A stretch of DNA of 18,105 nucleotides from CAYYMD01 sp964480425. GTDB taxonomy: Bacteria > Planctomycetota > Phycisphaerae > SM23-33. The translations under genes and the position numbers were made by a program. The DNA is taken from the NCBI GenBank assembly GCA_964480425.1, contig CAYZPY010000038.1, positions 1-18,105 on the forward strand, read 5' to 3'. This document shows, piece by piece, positions 1 through 6,868 of the stretch (positions within the stretch are counted from its first letter, which is position 1; each line of letters starts with the position of its first letter). A model generated the notes under the pieces. That model was not told the origin of the DNA and made no database searches. It worked only from the letters and a program-made list of their open reading frames with translations.

Positions 1-53
1 GCCGGGCGAAGCCGCAATCAGAAGATGGCGACAAGATTTCTGCAAACTGCTCT

Positions 54-69
54 AAAACGAACAAGTTCG
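54..69 (-). terminator. Possible weak terminator of the envelope operon
   Basis: Read on the minus strand, about 40 nt after the last operon stop codon, a 4-bp stem (CGAA/TTCG) closes a CTTG tetraloop and is followed by TTTT. The stem is short, so this is only a candidate. Positions 1-53 show no gene or other feature that I can support. Confidence 0.3.
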
Positions 70-107
70 CGGCTATATTAAAATTCCCATAAAAGACAGG
101 ATCTGTT

Positions 108-1283
108 TTATTTTTCGCTGACTTTGAGTTTGAGGCGGTTGGCGGAGATTTCGTTGACCTTGAGCGTTACGGATTCGAGTTCGCCCATAAGGTCTGCGAG
201 TTGCTCGGTGTTGTGGCGCCATTCGACGGTTACCGAGGCGGTGTCCTCTGTTATTTCGCGGAGGCGCACGGCGCGGACGCCGTCGATTTCGGCGGTCTCG
301 GCCTTGAACTTCTTCCACGTGGCGTAGTCCATACCCGAGATTATCAACTGCACGTCGCGCGAGGTCCCGGCGCGCTGCGCCCATGCCTTTACAACGGCGG
401 CGAGGATCTTCGGGGCCGAGGACTTTGCGATCTTGGAAAGGGCCTTTTGCCCGCCCCCGGCGCGCTGTAGCGAGTTGACGGTCTCGGGCCCGTAGGACTT
501 GGACGCCAGGATCCGCCCCGAGTCGGTCTGAATCACGCGAAGGCGAAGCGATGCGGTGTGCTGGTACATCGTAACGCCCGATATTTCCATCTGCCGGGAG
601 AACTTCGCCGATGCCCGTCCGACGAGGACGACGTCGGCCTTGAATTTCGCCCCCAGTGCTGCGACGGCGTCGGTGTCGTCCTCCAGGACGGCCAGCAGCA
701 CGTCGCGCTTGGAGACCTTCTCGGATATTTCCCTGTCCATCAGCGTCAGTCCCCGTTCGAGCATGAAGTCCTCCAATTCGGTCTGCACGATGCCGGCCTT
801 TTTGACCTCGTAAACGGGCCCGCTGGCGTTGTGCTGGAGCGCCTCGACGACGGCGACGATTATCCGCGGGTTGTTTTCCTGCTCGACGGTGTGGGCGATG
901 GTTGCCCAGTCCTTTTCAAACTTTTTCGTCGAGACGCGCGCTTTTACGGTGGCGTATGCCATGCCCGTGTCGGCGTCGACCCAGGTCCGGACGACCTCGT
1001 GCTCGACGACGTACCCGACGGCCTCGGCGATGATCTTGTCGTAGACGGCCTGGTAGTTCTCGGTCTTTGACTGTGAGGTGAGGAACACCCCGCAGGCCCG
1101 CTCGACGGCCTTGCGGAGCGCGTTGTTTACGGCCTTTTCCGTGGCCGATTTGCCCTCTCCTTCGGCCGAGCCGGTTACCACCACCCATTTATCGACATTG
1201 CGGTCGATGCCGGAATTCTGCGCGGCGAGAGCCGGCGACGCGATAAGACCGAGCAATATTGTGATTGTCAGCAATCGGGACAT
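108..1283 (-). CDS. FlgT-like exported protein (LPP20-type + TolB-N/CsgG-type domains), paralogue 1
   Basis: A predicted exported protein of 391 aa. Residues 1-20 form a signal peptide, with likely cleavage after PALA. Residues about 34-120 match the FlgT N-terminal/LPP20 style: VTGSAEG, an A-rich helix with ALRKAVERACG, a TSQSKT segment, then GYVVEHEVV and alternating strands. Residues about 138-300 resemble the TolB-N/CsgG/FlgT-middle fold (RIIVAVVEAL, then a helix, MDRE, and ALGAKFKADVVLVG). Residues about 308-391 look like a beta-alpha-beta domain. I chose ATG at 1283 because GGAGAT lies 7 nt upstream and the signal peptide starts there; the 26 upstream in-frame residues are basic and partly encoded by a palindromic repeat. 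It is the last gene of a minus-strand operon and a tandem paralogue of the gene at 1403-2536. FlgT of Vibrio is a flagellar H-ring protein, but no flagellar gene is in the window, so a flagellar role is not claimed. Confidence 0.8.
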   Translation of the reverse strand: MSRLLTITILLGLIASPALAAQNSGIDRNVDKWVVVTGSAEGEGKSATEKAVNNALRKAVERACGVFLTSQSKTENYQAVYDKIIAEAVGYVVEHEVVRTWVDADTGMAYATVKARVSTKKFEKDWATIAHTVEQENNPRIIVAVVEALQHNASGPVYEVKKAGIVQTELEDFMLERGLTLMDREISEKVSKRDVLLAVLEDDTDAVAALGAKFKADVVLVGRASAKFSRQMEISGVTMYQHTASLRLRVIQTDSGRILASKSYGPETVNSLQRAGGGQKALSKIAKSSAPKILAAVVKAWAQRAGTSRDVQLIISGMDYATWKKFKAETAEIDGVRAVRLREITEDTASVTVEWRHNTEQLADLMGELESVTLKVNEISANRLKLKVSEK

Positions 1284-1322
1284 ATTTTTATCTCCATTGG
1301 TTTTAGTTAAGCGTTTTCCCGC

Positions 1323-1390
1323 TCGCTTGCGCTCGCGGCTCGTTGAATGAACCATGCGCACGGCTTCTTACGAGCCGCGAGCGCAAGCGA
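1323..1390. repeat. REP-like inverted repeat with perfect 20-bp arms
   Basis: Positions 1323-1342 and 1371-1390 are exact reverse complements (20 of 20), separated by 28 nt. The arms contain overlapping GCTCGC/GCGAGC units. The element lies in the gap between the two FlgT-like paralogues. In mRNA it would form a very stable hairpin, so it may stop 3'-5' decay or attenuate transcription before the last gene. There is no U-tract after it. Its form suggests a dispersed palindromic repeat, but only one copy is in this window. Confidence 0.85.
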
Positions 1391-1402
1391 TGGCGCGCCG
1401 GA

Positions 1403-2536
1403 TCATTCCGAAGCGAATTTCGCCTTTATAACGTTCTGCGAGACGTCGGTAATCTCCATGTCTTCGAAGTGCTCGATAAGTTTTTCGGCCAGCGTTTCTG
1501 CGTTTACGTCGGACTGGACGGAGCACTCTGCGATTTTGTTGTGGTACTTTGCGGTAACGTCCTTGACCTGTTCTATGTTCGCCAGGGCCTTTTTCAGCGC
1601 TACGTACTGACTGAACGACACACCCTGAACGTGGAGTTGCACCTCGCCGCGACCTTCCATCACGTCCTGCCAGAAGCGGAGGATTTTTTGTGTGACTTCC
1701 GGGGCGATCTGCTTTGCCTGCGCGTCGAGCGCCTTGTTAGCGGCCGATCGCCACACCCTGTCAACGCCGCGGGTGGGTTGGCCCGGAATGGCGGCCAGTA
1801 ACTGGGCCGTGTCGGAGCGGTAGCACTTTACATTTGCCTCGGCCTGGTAGGGGTGCAGGCGGATTCCCGAGACGGTTTTTGTCTGCCCTGCGGTGGCGTT
1901 GGCCGAGCCAGATATGAACAGTTGCGCCCCGAAACGCTTTGCGATTGCCTGTACCGCCGCGGGATTGTCCTCGGCGACAGCAGACTGTAAGTCCTTCCTG
2001 TCGATGGCCTTGAGTTGCTCCTTGTTGACCAGCAAAAAGCCGTTCTCCAGCAGCATGCTCTCGATCCGCGTCTGGACGGTGGAGTCCTCGACGGTCCTGT
2101 CGCCTATCTTCTCGCTGATAAAGACCATGATTTTGGGGCGACCCATTTCCTTCAGCAGGACCTTTACGGCGCCCCATGTGTCCTTGACGCCCTTGACCGA
2201 CACGACCGCTCGTATTTTGACCTCCCAGGTTCCGTCGACCATTTCCTCGCTGGAGAGGATTTTTCGGCTCTGGACGAACCCGGCGCTGCGTGCCAGGACG
2301 GTGTCCTTTACCAGGACGAAGTCCTTTGTTTTTGACTGGGAGTAGATGAACGTACCGGCGCCCTGTTCGACTGCCTTTCGCATGGCGTCGCGGACGGCCT
2401 CGTCCTTGTCCATCCCGGCGCCGGTGACGGTGACCTCGACCACGCCGCTGCTTTCGTCGGTGTTGGCCCCGACGGCCGCATGAACTGCCGCCAGCACCAT
2501 CGCCGGTACGAGGGCAAGCAGGATTATCCTTCTCAT
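1403..2536 (-). CDS. FlgT-like exported protein (LPP20-type + TolB-N/CsgG-type domains), paralogue 2
   Basis: A predicted periplasmic or outer-membrane-associated protein of 377 aa. A signal peptide covers about residues 1-24. An LPP20/FlgT-N-type domain spans about 32-116: VTVTGAGMDKDEA, AMRKAVEQGAG, YSQSKTKDF, GFVQSRKIL. A TolB-N/CsgG-type domain spans about 134-290 and contains PKIMVFISEKIGD, NGFLLVNKEQLKAI and AIAKRFGAQLFISGSAN. A final beta-alpha-beta segment spans about 297-377. ATG at 2536 is chosen because GGAG lies 7 nt upstream and the signal peptide begins there; the 30 residues upstream in frame are arginine- and proline-rich with no export signal. Domain order and length match the gene at 108-1283, so the pair arose by duplication, though identity looks low. 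The family link is inferred from motif patterns. Confidence 0.8.
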   Translation of the reverse strand: MRRIILLALVPAMVLAAVHAAVGANTDESSGVVEVTVTGAGMDKDEAVRDAMRKAVEQGAGTFIYSQSKTKDFVLVKDTVLARSAGFVQSRKILSSEEMVDGTWEVKIRAVVSVKGVKDTWGAVKVLLKEMGRPKIMVFISEKIGDRTVEDSTVQTRIESMLLENGFLLVNKEQLKAIDRKDLQSAVAEDNPAAVQAIAKRFGAQLFISGSANATAGQTKTVSGIRLHPYQAEANVKCYRSDTAQLLAAIPGQPTRGVDRVWRSAANKALDAQAKQIAPEVTQKILRFWQDVMEGRGEVQLHVQGVSFSQYVALKKALANIEQVKDVTAKYHNKIAECSVQSDVNAETLAEKLIEHFEDMEITDVSQNVIKAKFASE

Positions 2537-2552
2537 GTCAATACTCCATTTC

Positions 2553-2576
2553 CCGGCCGGTCGAACCGACGGCCGG
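2553..2576 (-). other. Intercistronic GC-rich hairpin
   Basis: Positions 2553-2559 and 2570-2576 are perfect 7-nt inverted repeats (CCGGCCG/CGGCCGG), and an inner TCG/CGA pair extends the stem. It lies between the small lipoprotein gene and FlgT-like paralogue 2. There is no U-tract on either strand, so an mRNA-stabilising or processing role is more likely than termination. A weaker stem (2621-2625 with 2637-2641) lies next to the upstream stop codon. Confidence 0.55.
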
Positions 2577-2644
2577 ATATGTTCCGCGCAGAGCGACCCG
2601 CGCCGGGGAAGTCCCGATCGCCGCACCGCTGAAAGCTGCGGCCT

Positions 2645-3061
2645 TTATTCGATTACCGTTCCGCCCGAACTTTTTATGCGGATTTCGCCGGTCTGTTCGT
2701 CGTGGACGTAGGTGTCGTCTTTGGTCATGGGACCGACGAACTGGCCGGTTTTGGAAATGTGGAACCAGACCTTGTCGGGCGAATCTTCGGTGACGGTGAA
2801 AGGCGTGGACAGCCCTGCGCCGGCGGAATACGAGCATCGTGCGGGCAGGTCGTCGCCGGATATTTTGAATTTATGCTTCAGGGAACTGTCTGCCCCGACG
2901 GTTCCGATCGACTGTGTGCCCTGCGGCAACGTCAGTCGGACCGGCAGGGAGTTGTCGGTGTGGTTTATTATGGTCGAGGTCACTTCCTTCGAGCAGCCGG
3001 CGGTTACCGCCATTGCCGTCAGTAAGACGGTCAAAGCGGCGGTTTTGGCGCGTGTGGTCAT
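2645..3061 (-). CDS. Small predicted lipoprotein, unknown function
   Basis: A protein of 138 aa that I do not recognise. Residues 1-22 are a hydrophobic signal ending in the lipobox VTAGC, so lipidation on Cys23 is expected. The mature part is beta-rich, with a short threonine- and asparagine-containing stretch, several Gly-rich turns, and an Asp/Glu-rich C-terminal half (DEQTGEIRIKSSGG). AAGGAGA lies 8 nt before the ATG, a strong ribosome binding site. It starts 21 nt after the stop of the LPP20-triplicate gene and is clearly co-transcribed with it. Its position suggests a partner of the CsgG/LPP20-type proteins around it, but no catalytic motif is visible. Confidence 0.75.
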   Translation of the reverse strand: MTTRAKTAALTVLLTAMAVTAGCSKEVTSTIINHTDNSLPVRLTLPQGTQSIGTVGADSSLKHKFKISGDDLPARCSYSAGAGLSTPFTVTEDSPDKVWFHISKTGQFVGPMTKDDTYVHDEQTGEIRIKSSGGTVIE

Positions 3062-3082
3062 TTTGTGTCTCCTTTATTTCGA

Positions 3083-4465
3083 TCAGCGGAATTCGATAAT
3101 GCGGTATTTTTCCTGAAAGTAGATAATCCGTCGCCACAGCGGCTTGAGGTCGATTTCAACGGTGACCTCGGCGGTTCCGTCTTCGAGGATTGTCTTTGAG
3201 TCTTCCAGCACCCTTGCTCCCTGCTGGAATGCCAGCATCGAGGTGCGGATGTCGTCACGCTGGGCGACGAAGTCCTGGACGGTGGTTTGGGACGATATGA
3301 CCAGCCCGTTTATCCGCTCTGCGAGTTTTCGCCTGGCGTCGAGTTCTGCGGCGCGCATGGCCATCAGTTTCGCCTGGGCTGCGCTGGTGCTGGTGACGGT
3401 GTCGATAGCGGCCTGTCCGGTGGCGCTGAGTGTCGTGGTGGCCCATCCGGGCGCGGTGCCGGCGAGCGAAATGACGGCCTGTTCGCCCGGCGTGACGTCT
3501 TTGAGATATTTTTCAGGCGGCACGCCCATGCCGGTTTCCCGGACTTTTTTGTCTTTGCTGCGGATGATGACTTTCTGGAAATCGGACTTTGTGACCTTGT
3601 CGCCATGGTAGTGTTCCCGGGCCCACTGCTGTATGGTCGTGAGGATTTCCCTGAGGGCGACCTGCATCTCGACCTCGACGATGAGTTCGTTTTCGTGATA
3701 ACTGATTCCTGTTTCCTTCGCACCGCGTATGAACGCCCTCATGTCGACGTCGATCTGGTCGGATTCCGCCACGAAGTCCTGCACGCTCGTTCGCGAGGTG
3801 ATCATGACACCGCGGATTCTCTCGCCGAGTCGTCTCAGGGCGTCGACCCTTGCGGCGCGGACGGCCATGAGGCGCCCCCTCCCGGTGCACCTTGCCAGCC
3901 AGTACTCTTTTGCGGCGGACGACATGTGCTTCAGCGAGGATAGGTTGCCGCCTGACACGTCCGAGATCGGCGGTTCCGTCAGCTCGGGATTGAGCACGCC
4001 GTTGCCCGTGACGCGGATGACCTTGCGGTTGTTTGTGACGGTCATCTTGTCGAACTCCTCGTGGCGTATCTTGTCGCCCTTGTAGTACTGGCGGTGGAAG
4101 CGCTTCAGCGTGGTGATGATTTCCTGTAGTGTGACCTCCATAACCACTTCACAGGTGCCGTCCTCCATGTATTGGGGTTTTCCTACCTCGCGCATGCCCG
4201 AGAGGTATGCCGTCATGGCGGTCTCTATGCGGTCGGAGGTGGTCACGAAGTCCTCCACGGTGGTTTCGGAGGTGATGAGCAGTCCCTTAATCTGCTCTGC
4301 GAGTTTCCTGATGGCGTCGGCGCGCGCGGCGCGATACGCCAGCAGTTTGTTCTGGGCCGCCCGTTTATCGGCGACCGCGTCGGCGACGGCCGGCGTTACG
4401 GCCCCGACGAGCACCGCAATCGCTATCGCCACGACTATATGGATGTGGAATCTTGGCGTAGTCAT
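3083..4465 (-). CDS. Exported protein with three tandem LPP20-type domains
   Basis: A protein of 460 aa. A signal peptide covers about residues 1-28, with a hydrophobic core at 10-24. Three homologous repeats span about residues 40-131, 198-289 and 366-455. Each begins KLxAxRAAxxDAxRKLxExIxG, continues with ITS or ISSxTxVxDFV, then an acidic D-Q/R-I stretch, a FxxGA or YLSGM segment, and strands ending in a basic aromatic stretch (FHRQYYKGD, WAREHYHGD, FQEKYR). This is the pattern of the LPP20 family (named after a Helicobacter lipoprotein). The linkers at 132-197 and 290-365 share K-x-VIR or VII-type strands and a Gly-Asn/Met-Gly-Val motif. AAGGAG precedes the ATG. It lies 51 nt after the CsgG/TPR gene and 21 nt before the lipoprotein gene. 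No lipobox is seen, so the mature protein is probably periplasmic. Confidence 0.82.
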   Translation of the reverse strand: MTTPRFHIHIVVAIAIAVLVGAVTPAVADAVADKRAAQNKLLAYRAARADAIRKLAEQIKGLLITSETTVEDFVTTSDRIETAMTAYLSGMREVGKPQYMEDGTCEVVMEVTLQEIITTLKRFHRQYYKGDKIRHEEFDKMTVTNNRKVIRVTGNGVLNPELTEPPISDVSGGNLSSLKHMSSAAKEYWLARCTGRGRLMAVRAARVDALRRLGERIRGVMITSRTSVQDFVAESDQIDVDMRAFIRGAKETGISYHENELIVEVEMQVALREILTTIQQWAREHYHGDKVTKSDFQKVIIRSKDKKVRETGMGVPPEKYLKDVTPGEQAVISLAGTAPGWATTTLSATGQAAIDTVTSTSAAQAKLMAMRAAELDARRKLAERINGLVISSQTTVQDFVAQRDDIRTSMLAFQQGARVLEDSKTILEDGTAEVTVEIDLKPLWRRIIYFQEKYRIIEFR

Positions 4466-4516
4466 TTTCTTTCTCCTTACTGGGAACCATACACGAACTC
4501 GTTGCCATTATCCTTA

Positions 4517-5494
4517 TCACTTTTCGGCGTCGGCGGATTCGTCCTTCATTCTCTTGCGCGCATAGATGTACTTTTTTTCCGGCTTGATGGCGAACGCACT
4601 GTCGTAGAATTCGTATGCCTTTTGGATTTCGCCCCGTGCCTCGTGCATCAGTCCGGCGTTGAACATCGCGCCGTGGTCGTCGGGGTTGATTTTTATCGCC
4701 TGGAGGTAGCATTCCAGGGCGTCGGAGTATTCGCCCGCCTCGGCGAGATTGTTTCCGTTGCCTACTGCGTCGGAGTCGCCTTTCTGGAGTTTTTCGGTAA
4801 CGACCTCTTCGTGCGGGCTTATCTTGGAGACGAATTCGCCGACGCACTTGTCGATGAGATGACTGATTACCTTGTCGGCGGGGGGGACCTCGTCGCCACC
4901 GAAGCCCAGCGCGGCGGTGACGTAGTTTTTGTCTTCCTGTGAGTCGTACTGTCGCGAGGTTGAGACGCTGGCCAGCGTCTTTCCGGTTGCGATGGCGTCC
5001 ATGGTGAAGTTGACTTCCACGTGGCAGAAGCGGCGTTTGCGGATTACGGTTTTGGGCCTGCGCCTGATGGGGTCGAAGACCGTCTTGCGGATGCGCTGGT
5101 CCTCGCTGCTGGCATTGACGTTTCCGTAGATCATGGCCTCGACTCCTGCGATTTTGCCCGCCTGGACGGCGGCGGACGAATCGGTGATGGCCATCTGAAG
5201 GTCGCGCTCGTCGAGGATGGCTTTGAGCCGCCGGCGGTCGACGAGCTGGTAGCGCTTATACATGCGGTTGTATTCGTCGAGTGTGCTGGCCAGGCGGTCG
5301 GAGGCGATGATTCCCCATTGCCTGTCCAGGGCGGTCTTTGCGCCGAACTCCGCCACGGCTATGCGCTTGACGGATTTTGGAATCACGTACTTTGGCGGGC
5401 GGGTGTAACGGATTTTTATTTCAGGACCTTCGCCGCAACCTGCGATTACCGACGCTCCCAGGATGATCAGCAACGCATGAACGAGTCTTTTCAT
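4517..5494 (-). CDS. CsgG-like lipoprotein with C-terminal TPR repeats
   Basis: An outer-membrane lipoprotein candidate of 325 aa. The signal peptide ends in the lipobox VIAGC (Cys20). Residues about 42-226 follow the CsgG/LpoB/TolB-N pattern: VKRIAVAEFG, then a helix, RYQLVDRRRLKAIL, an AVQAGKIAGVEAMIYGNV strand-helix-strand, and VNFTMDAIATGKTLASVS. Residues about 240-310 form two TPR-like units (AGEYSDALECYLQAIKINPDD and GEIQKAYEFYDSAFAIKPEK). It is the first gene of the five-gene minus operon. CsgG itself is the curli secretion pore, but CsgA, B, E and F are absent, and the TPR tail instead suggests a scaffold or adaptor. LpoB-like activation of peptidoglycan synthases is an alternative. 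Membership of this broad superfamily is fairly secure; the specific role is not. Confidence 0.82.
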   Translation of the reverse strand: MKRLVHALLIILGASVIAGCGEGPEIKIRYTRPPKYVIPKSVKRIAVAEFGAKTALDRQWGIIASDRLASTLDEYNRMYKRYQLVDRRRLKAILDERDLQMAITDSSAAVQAGKIAGVEAMIYGNVNASSEDQRIRKTVFDPIRRRPKTVIRKRRFCHVEVNFTMDAIATGKTLASVSTSRQYDSQEDKNYVTAALGFGGDEVPPADKVISHLIDKCVGEFVSKISPHEEVVTEKLQKGDSDAVGNGNNLAEAGEYSDALECYLQAIKINPDDHGAMFNAGLMHEARGEIQKAYEFYDSAFAIKPEKKYIYARKRMKDESADAEK

Positions 5495-5540
5495 TTTGTC
5501 CGCCTTTTTGGATAAACGTGTCTAAACTTTATCATAATTA

Positions 5541-5569
5541 ATGTTATCCTCATAAGGTTTTGTCGACAA
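5541..5569 (-). promoter_or_regulatory. Candidate sigma70 promoter of the CsgG/LPP20 operon
   Basis: On the minus strand TTGTCG (5569-5564) and TAACAT (5546-5541) are separated by 17 nt and lie about 47 nt upstream of the first operon ATG. Each hexamer matches 4 of 6 consensus bases. The -35 overlaps a perfect 12-bp palindrome, TTTGTCGACAAA (5559-5570), which could be an operator. The surrounding gap is much more AT-rich than the genes. Confidence 0.45.
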
Positions 5570-5613
5570 ACATATTTGTGTAATAATTTCGTAAAAATTT
5601 CCCCGGTGCGTCA

Positions 5614-6669
5614 TTATTCGATGAGCATGGCGTCGCCGTAAGAGTAGAAGCGATAACCGTTTTCGACGGCCTCGGCGTATGCCCTCAGGATGGTATTTAT
5701 TCCGCCGACGTCACCGGGGGAGCAGAAGGCCGCCACGAGCATCAGCAGGGTGCTGCGCGGCAGGTGGAAGTTGGTTATCATCGCGTCGGCGGCGCGGAAT
5801 TCGGCGGGCGGGTAGATGAACAGATCGGTCCATCCGCGGGAGGGTCGGAACCGGCGGGCTTTTGCAGCGAGCGTCTCCAGGACGCGGACGGAGGTTGTTC
5901 CCACGGCGACGATTCGCCGCCCGGCGCGGCGCGCTTCGTTGAGTTTATCGGCGGCGGCCTGCGGCATTTGAAACCACTCGGCGTGCATGCGGTGTTCGTC
6001 CAGGTTTTTGGCGCGGACGGGCGCGAACGTGCCGGGTCCCACGTGAAGGGTGATCCGGGCGAATTCGATTCCGCGTTTTTCCAGCTCGTCGATAATCCGT
6101 GTCGTGAAGTGCAGCCCGGCGGTAGGCGCAGCCACGGCGCCCGGGGTGGCTGCGTAGACGGTCTGGTATTTTTGCCCCTCGGAGGGACCGGGCGGGCGGC
6201 GGATATACGTCGGCAGGGGTGTGGCGCCGATGCGCTTGAGAATGTCGAAGGCCTCCGAAGGCGGGCGGACCTCCAGGCGCCATTTGCCGCCGCCGAGATT
6301 CTCGGATAATTCGACGGTCACGTCGTCTGGGCCGTCAACGGCGAGCGTCTCGCCGGGTTTGCATCGCCCGGCGTTTTTGAGCATCGCCTCCCACAGGCCC
6401 GGTTGCCTCTGGCGCAGGAACAGGCCTTGGATTACGCCGCCGGTGGCGCGTCGGCATCTGAACGCGGCGGGGATTACCATGGTGTCGTTGATCGCCAGCA
6501 GGTCGCCTTTTTTAAGCAGGTCCGGAAGGTCGGAAAAGACGTGGTGGCGGATGCCGCCGCTGAACCTGTTGAGCACCATCAGGCGCGAGGAGTCCCTCGG
6601 TTCGGCGGGACTTTGGGCGATCATCTCGGGCGGAAGGTGATAATCGAATTCCCTCGGTTGAACAGTCAT
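5614..6669 (-). CDS. queA: S-adenosylmethionine:tRNA ribosyltransferase-isomerase
   Basis: QueA transfers and isomerises the ribosyl group of S-adenosylmethionine onto 7-aminomethyl-7-deazaguanine in tRNA, giving epoxyqueuosine. The 351-aa length is normal for the family. Characteristic segments run in order: FDYHLPPEMIAQ, DSSRLMVLNR, GDLLAINDTMVIPA, GATPLPTYIRR, the core PGAVAAPTAGLHFT, HVGPGTFAPVR with HRMHAEWF, VGTTSVRVLE and MITNFHLPRSTLLMLV. The start ATG at 6669 fits the family N-terminus, but no clear Shine-Dalgarno is present. No other queuosine gene (tgt, queG, yajC) is adjacent. The downstream operon promoter lies in the 119-nt gap that follows, so queA is probably its own unit or partly reads through. 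Confidence 0.97.
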   Translation of the reverse strand: MTVQPREFDYHLPPEMIAQSPAEPRDSSRLMVLNRFSGGIRHHVFSDLPDLLKKGDLLAINDTMVIPAAFRCRRATGGVIQGLFLRQRQPGLWEAMLKNAGRCKPGETLAVDGPDDVTVELSENLGGGKWRLEVRPPSEAFDILKRIGATPLPTYIRRPPGPSEGQKYQTVYAATPGAVAAPTAGLHFTTRIIDELEKRGIEFARITLHVGPGTFAPVRAKNLDEHRMHAEWFQMPQAAADKLNEARRAGRRIVAVGTTSVRVLETLAAKARRFRPSRGWTDLFIYPPAEFRAADAMITNFHLPRSTLLMLVAAFCSPGDVGGINTILRAYAEAVENGYRFYSYGDAMLIE

Positions 6670-6689
6670 AGCGTAATTTTACTTAAGGT

Positions 6690-6717
6690 GTAGTGTGGCA
6701 AGAAAGTTAGCCACTAC
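6690..6717 (-). promoter_or_regulatory. Hairpin in the queA leader
   Basis: The predicted queA 5' leader (about 6669-6750) folds on paper into a stem of GTAG/CTAC plus TGGC/GCCA, with a 2-nt bulge and a 10-nt loop. A second, weaker stem pairs GCGT with ACGC at about 6723-6746. PreQ1 riboswitches often precede queuosine genes, but I could not fit the preQ1-I pseudoknot or its A-rich tail here. The function is therefore left open. Confidence 0.35.
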
Positions 6718-6756
6718 TAACAGCGTAAAACATGCGAGCATAACGCATAATATCCT

Positions 6757-6785
6757 ATAATAACGGGCTTTGTTCGCACTGTTAA
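6757..6785 (-). promoter_or_regulatory. Probable sigma70 promoter of queA
   Basis: On the minus strand TTAACA (6785-6780, 5 of 6) and TATTAT (6762-6757, 5 of 6) are separated by exactly 17 nt. Transcription would begin near 6750 and give a leader of about 80 nt. This is the best-matching promoter on the minus strand of the window. Confidence 0.6.
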
Positions 6786-6789
6786 CGGG

Positions 6790-6809
6790 GTATCCACAGG
6801 TTTTCCACA
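6790..6809 (+). promoter_or_regulatory. Two DnaA-box-like sites upstream of queA
   Basis: GTATCCACA (6790-6798) and TTTTCCACA (6801-6809) each match 8 of 9 bases of the DnaA box TTATNCACA. They are in the same orientation, 2 nt apart, and sit immediately upstream of the queA -35 hexamer in an AT-rich gap. They may be a DnaA-responsive operator or part of a DnaA-binding locus. No dnaA, dnaN or other origin-linked gene is nearby. Confidence 0.5.
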
Positions 6810-6868
6810 TAGTTGAAATGCGGTTTTCATAATATTTTTTACGGAGTAATCCCTGTTTTTGGACAATT

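Noticed and set aside
2015..2335. Plus-strand ORF (106 codons) opposite FlgT-like paralogue 2.
   Set aside because: A shadow frame with no domain or ribosome site.
108..2536. Annotation of the two paralogues as flagellar assembly protein FlgT.
   Set aside because: No flagellar genes are in the window; domain similarity does not establish a flagellar role.
6679..6810. Minus-strand ORF of 43 codons with a hydrophobic helix between queA and lpxI.
   Set aside because: It has no ribosome binding site, overlaps the queA promoter and leader, and its longer in-frame version runs into lpxI. AT-rich intergenic DNA easily yields hydrophobic codons.
6670..6868. Replication origin in the queA-lpxI gap.
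   Set aside because: Only two DnaA boxes and no dnaA, dnaN, gyrB or rpmH nearby; kept only as DnaA-site candidates.
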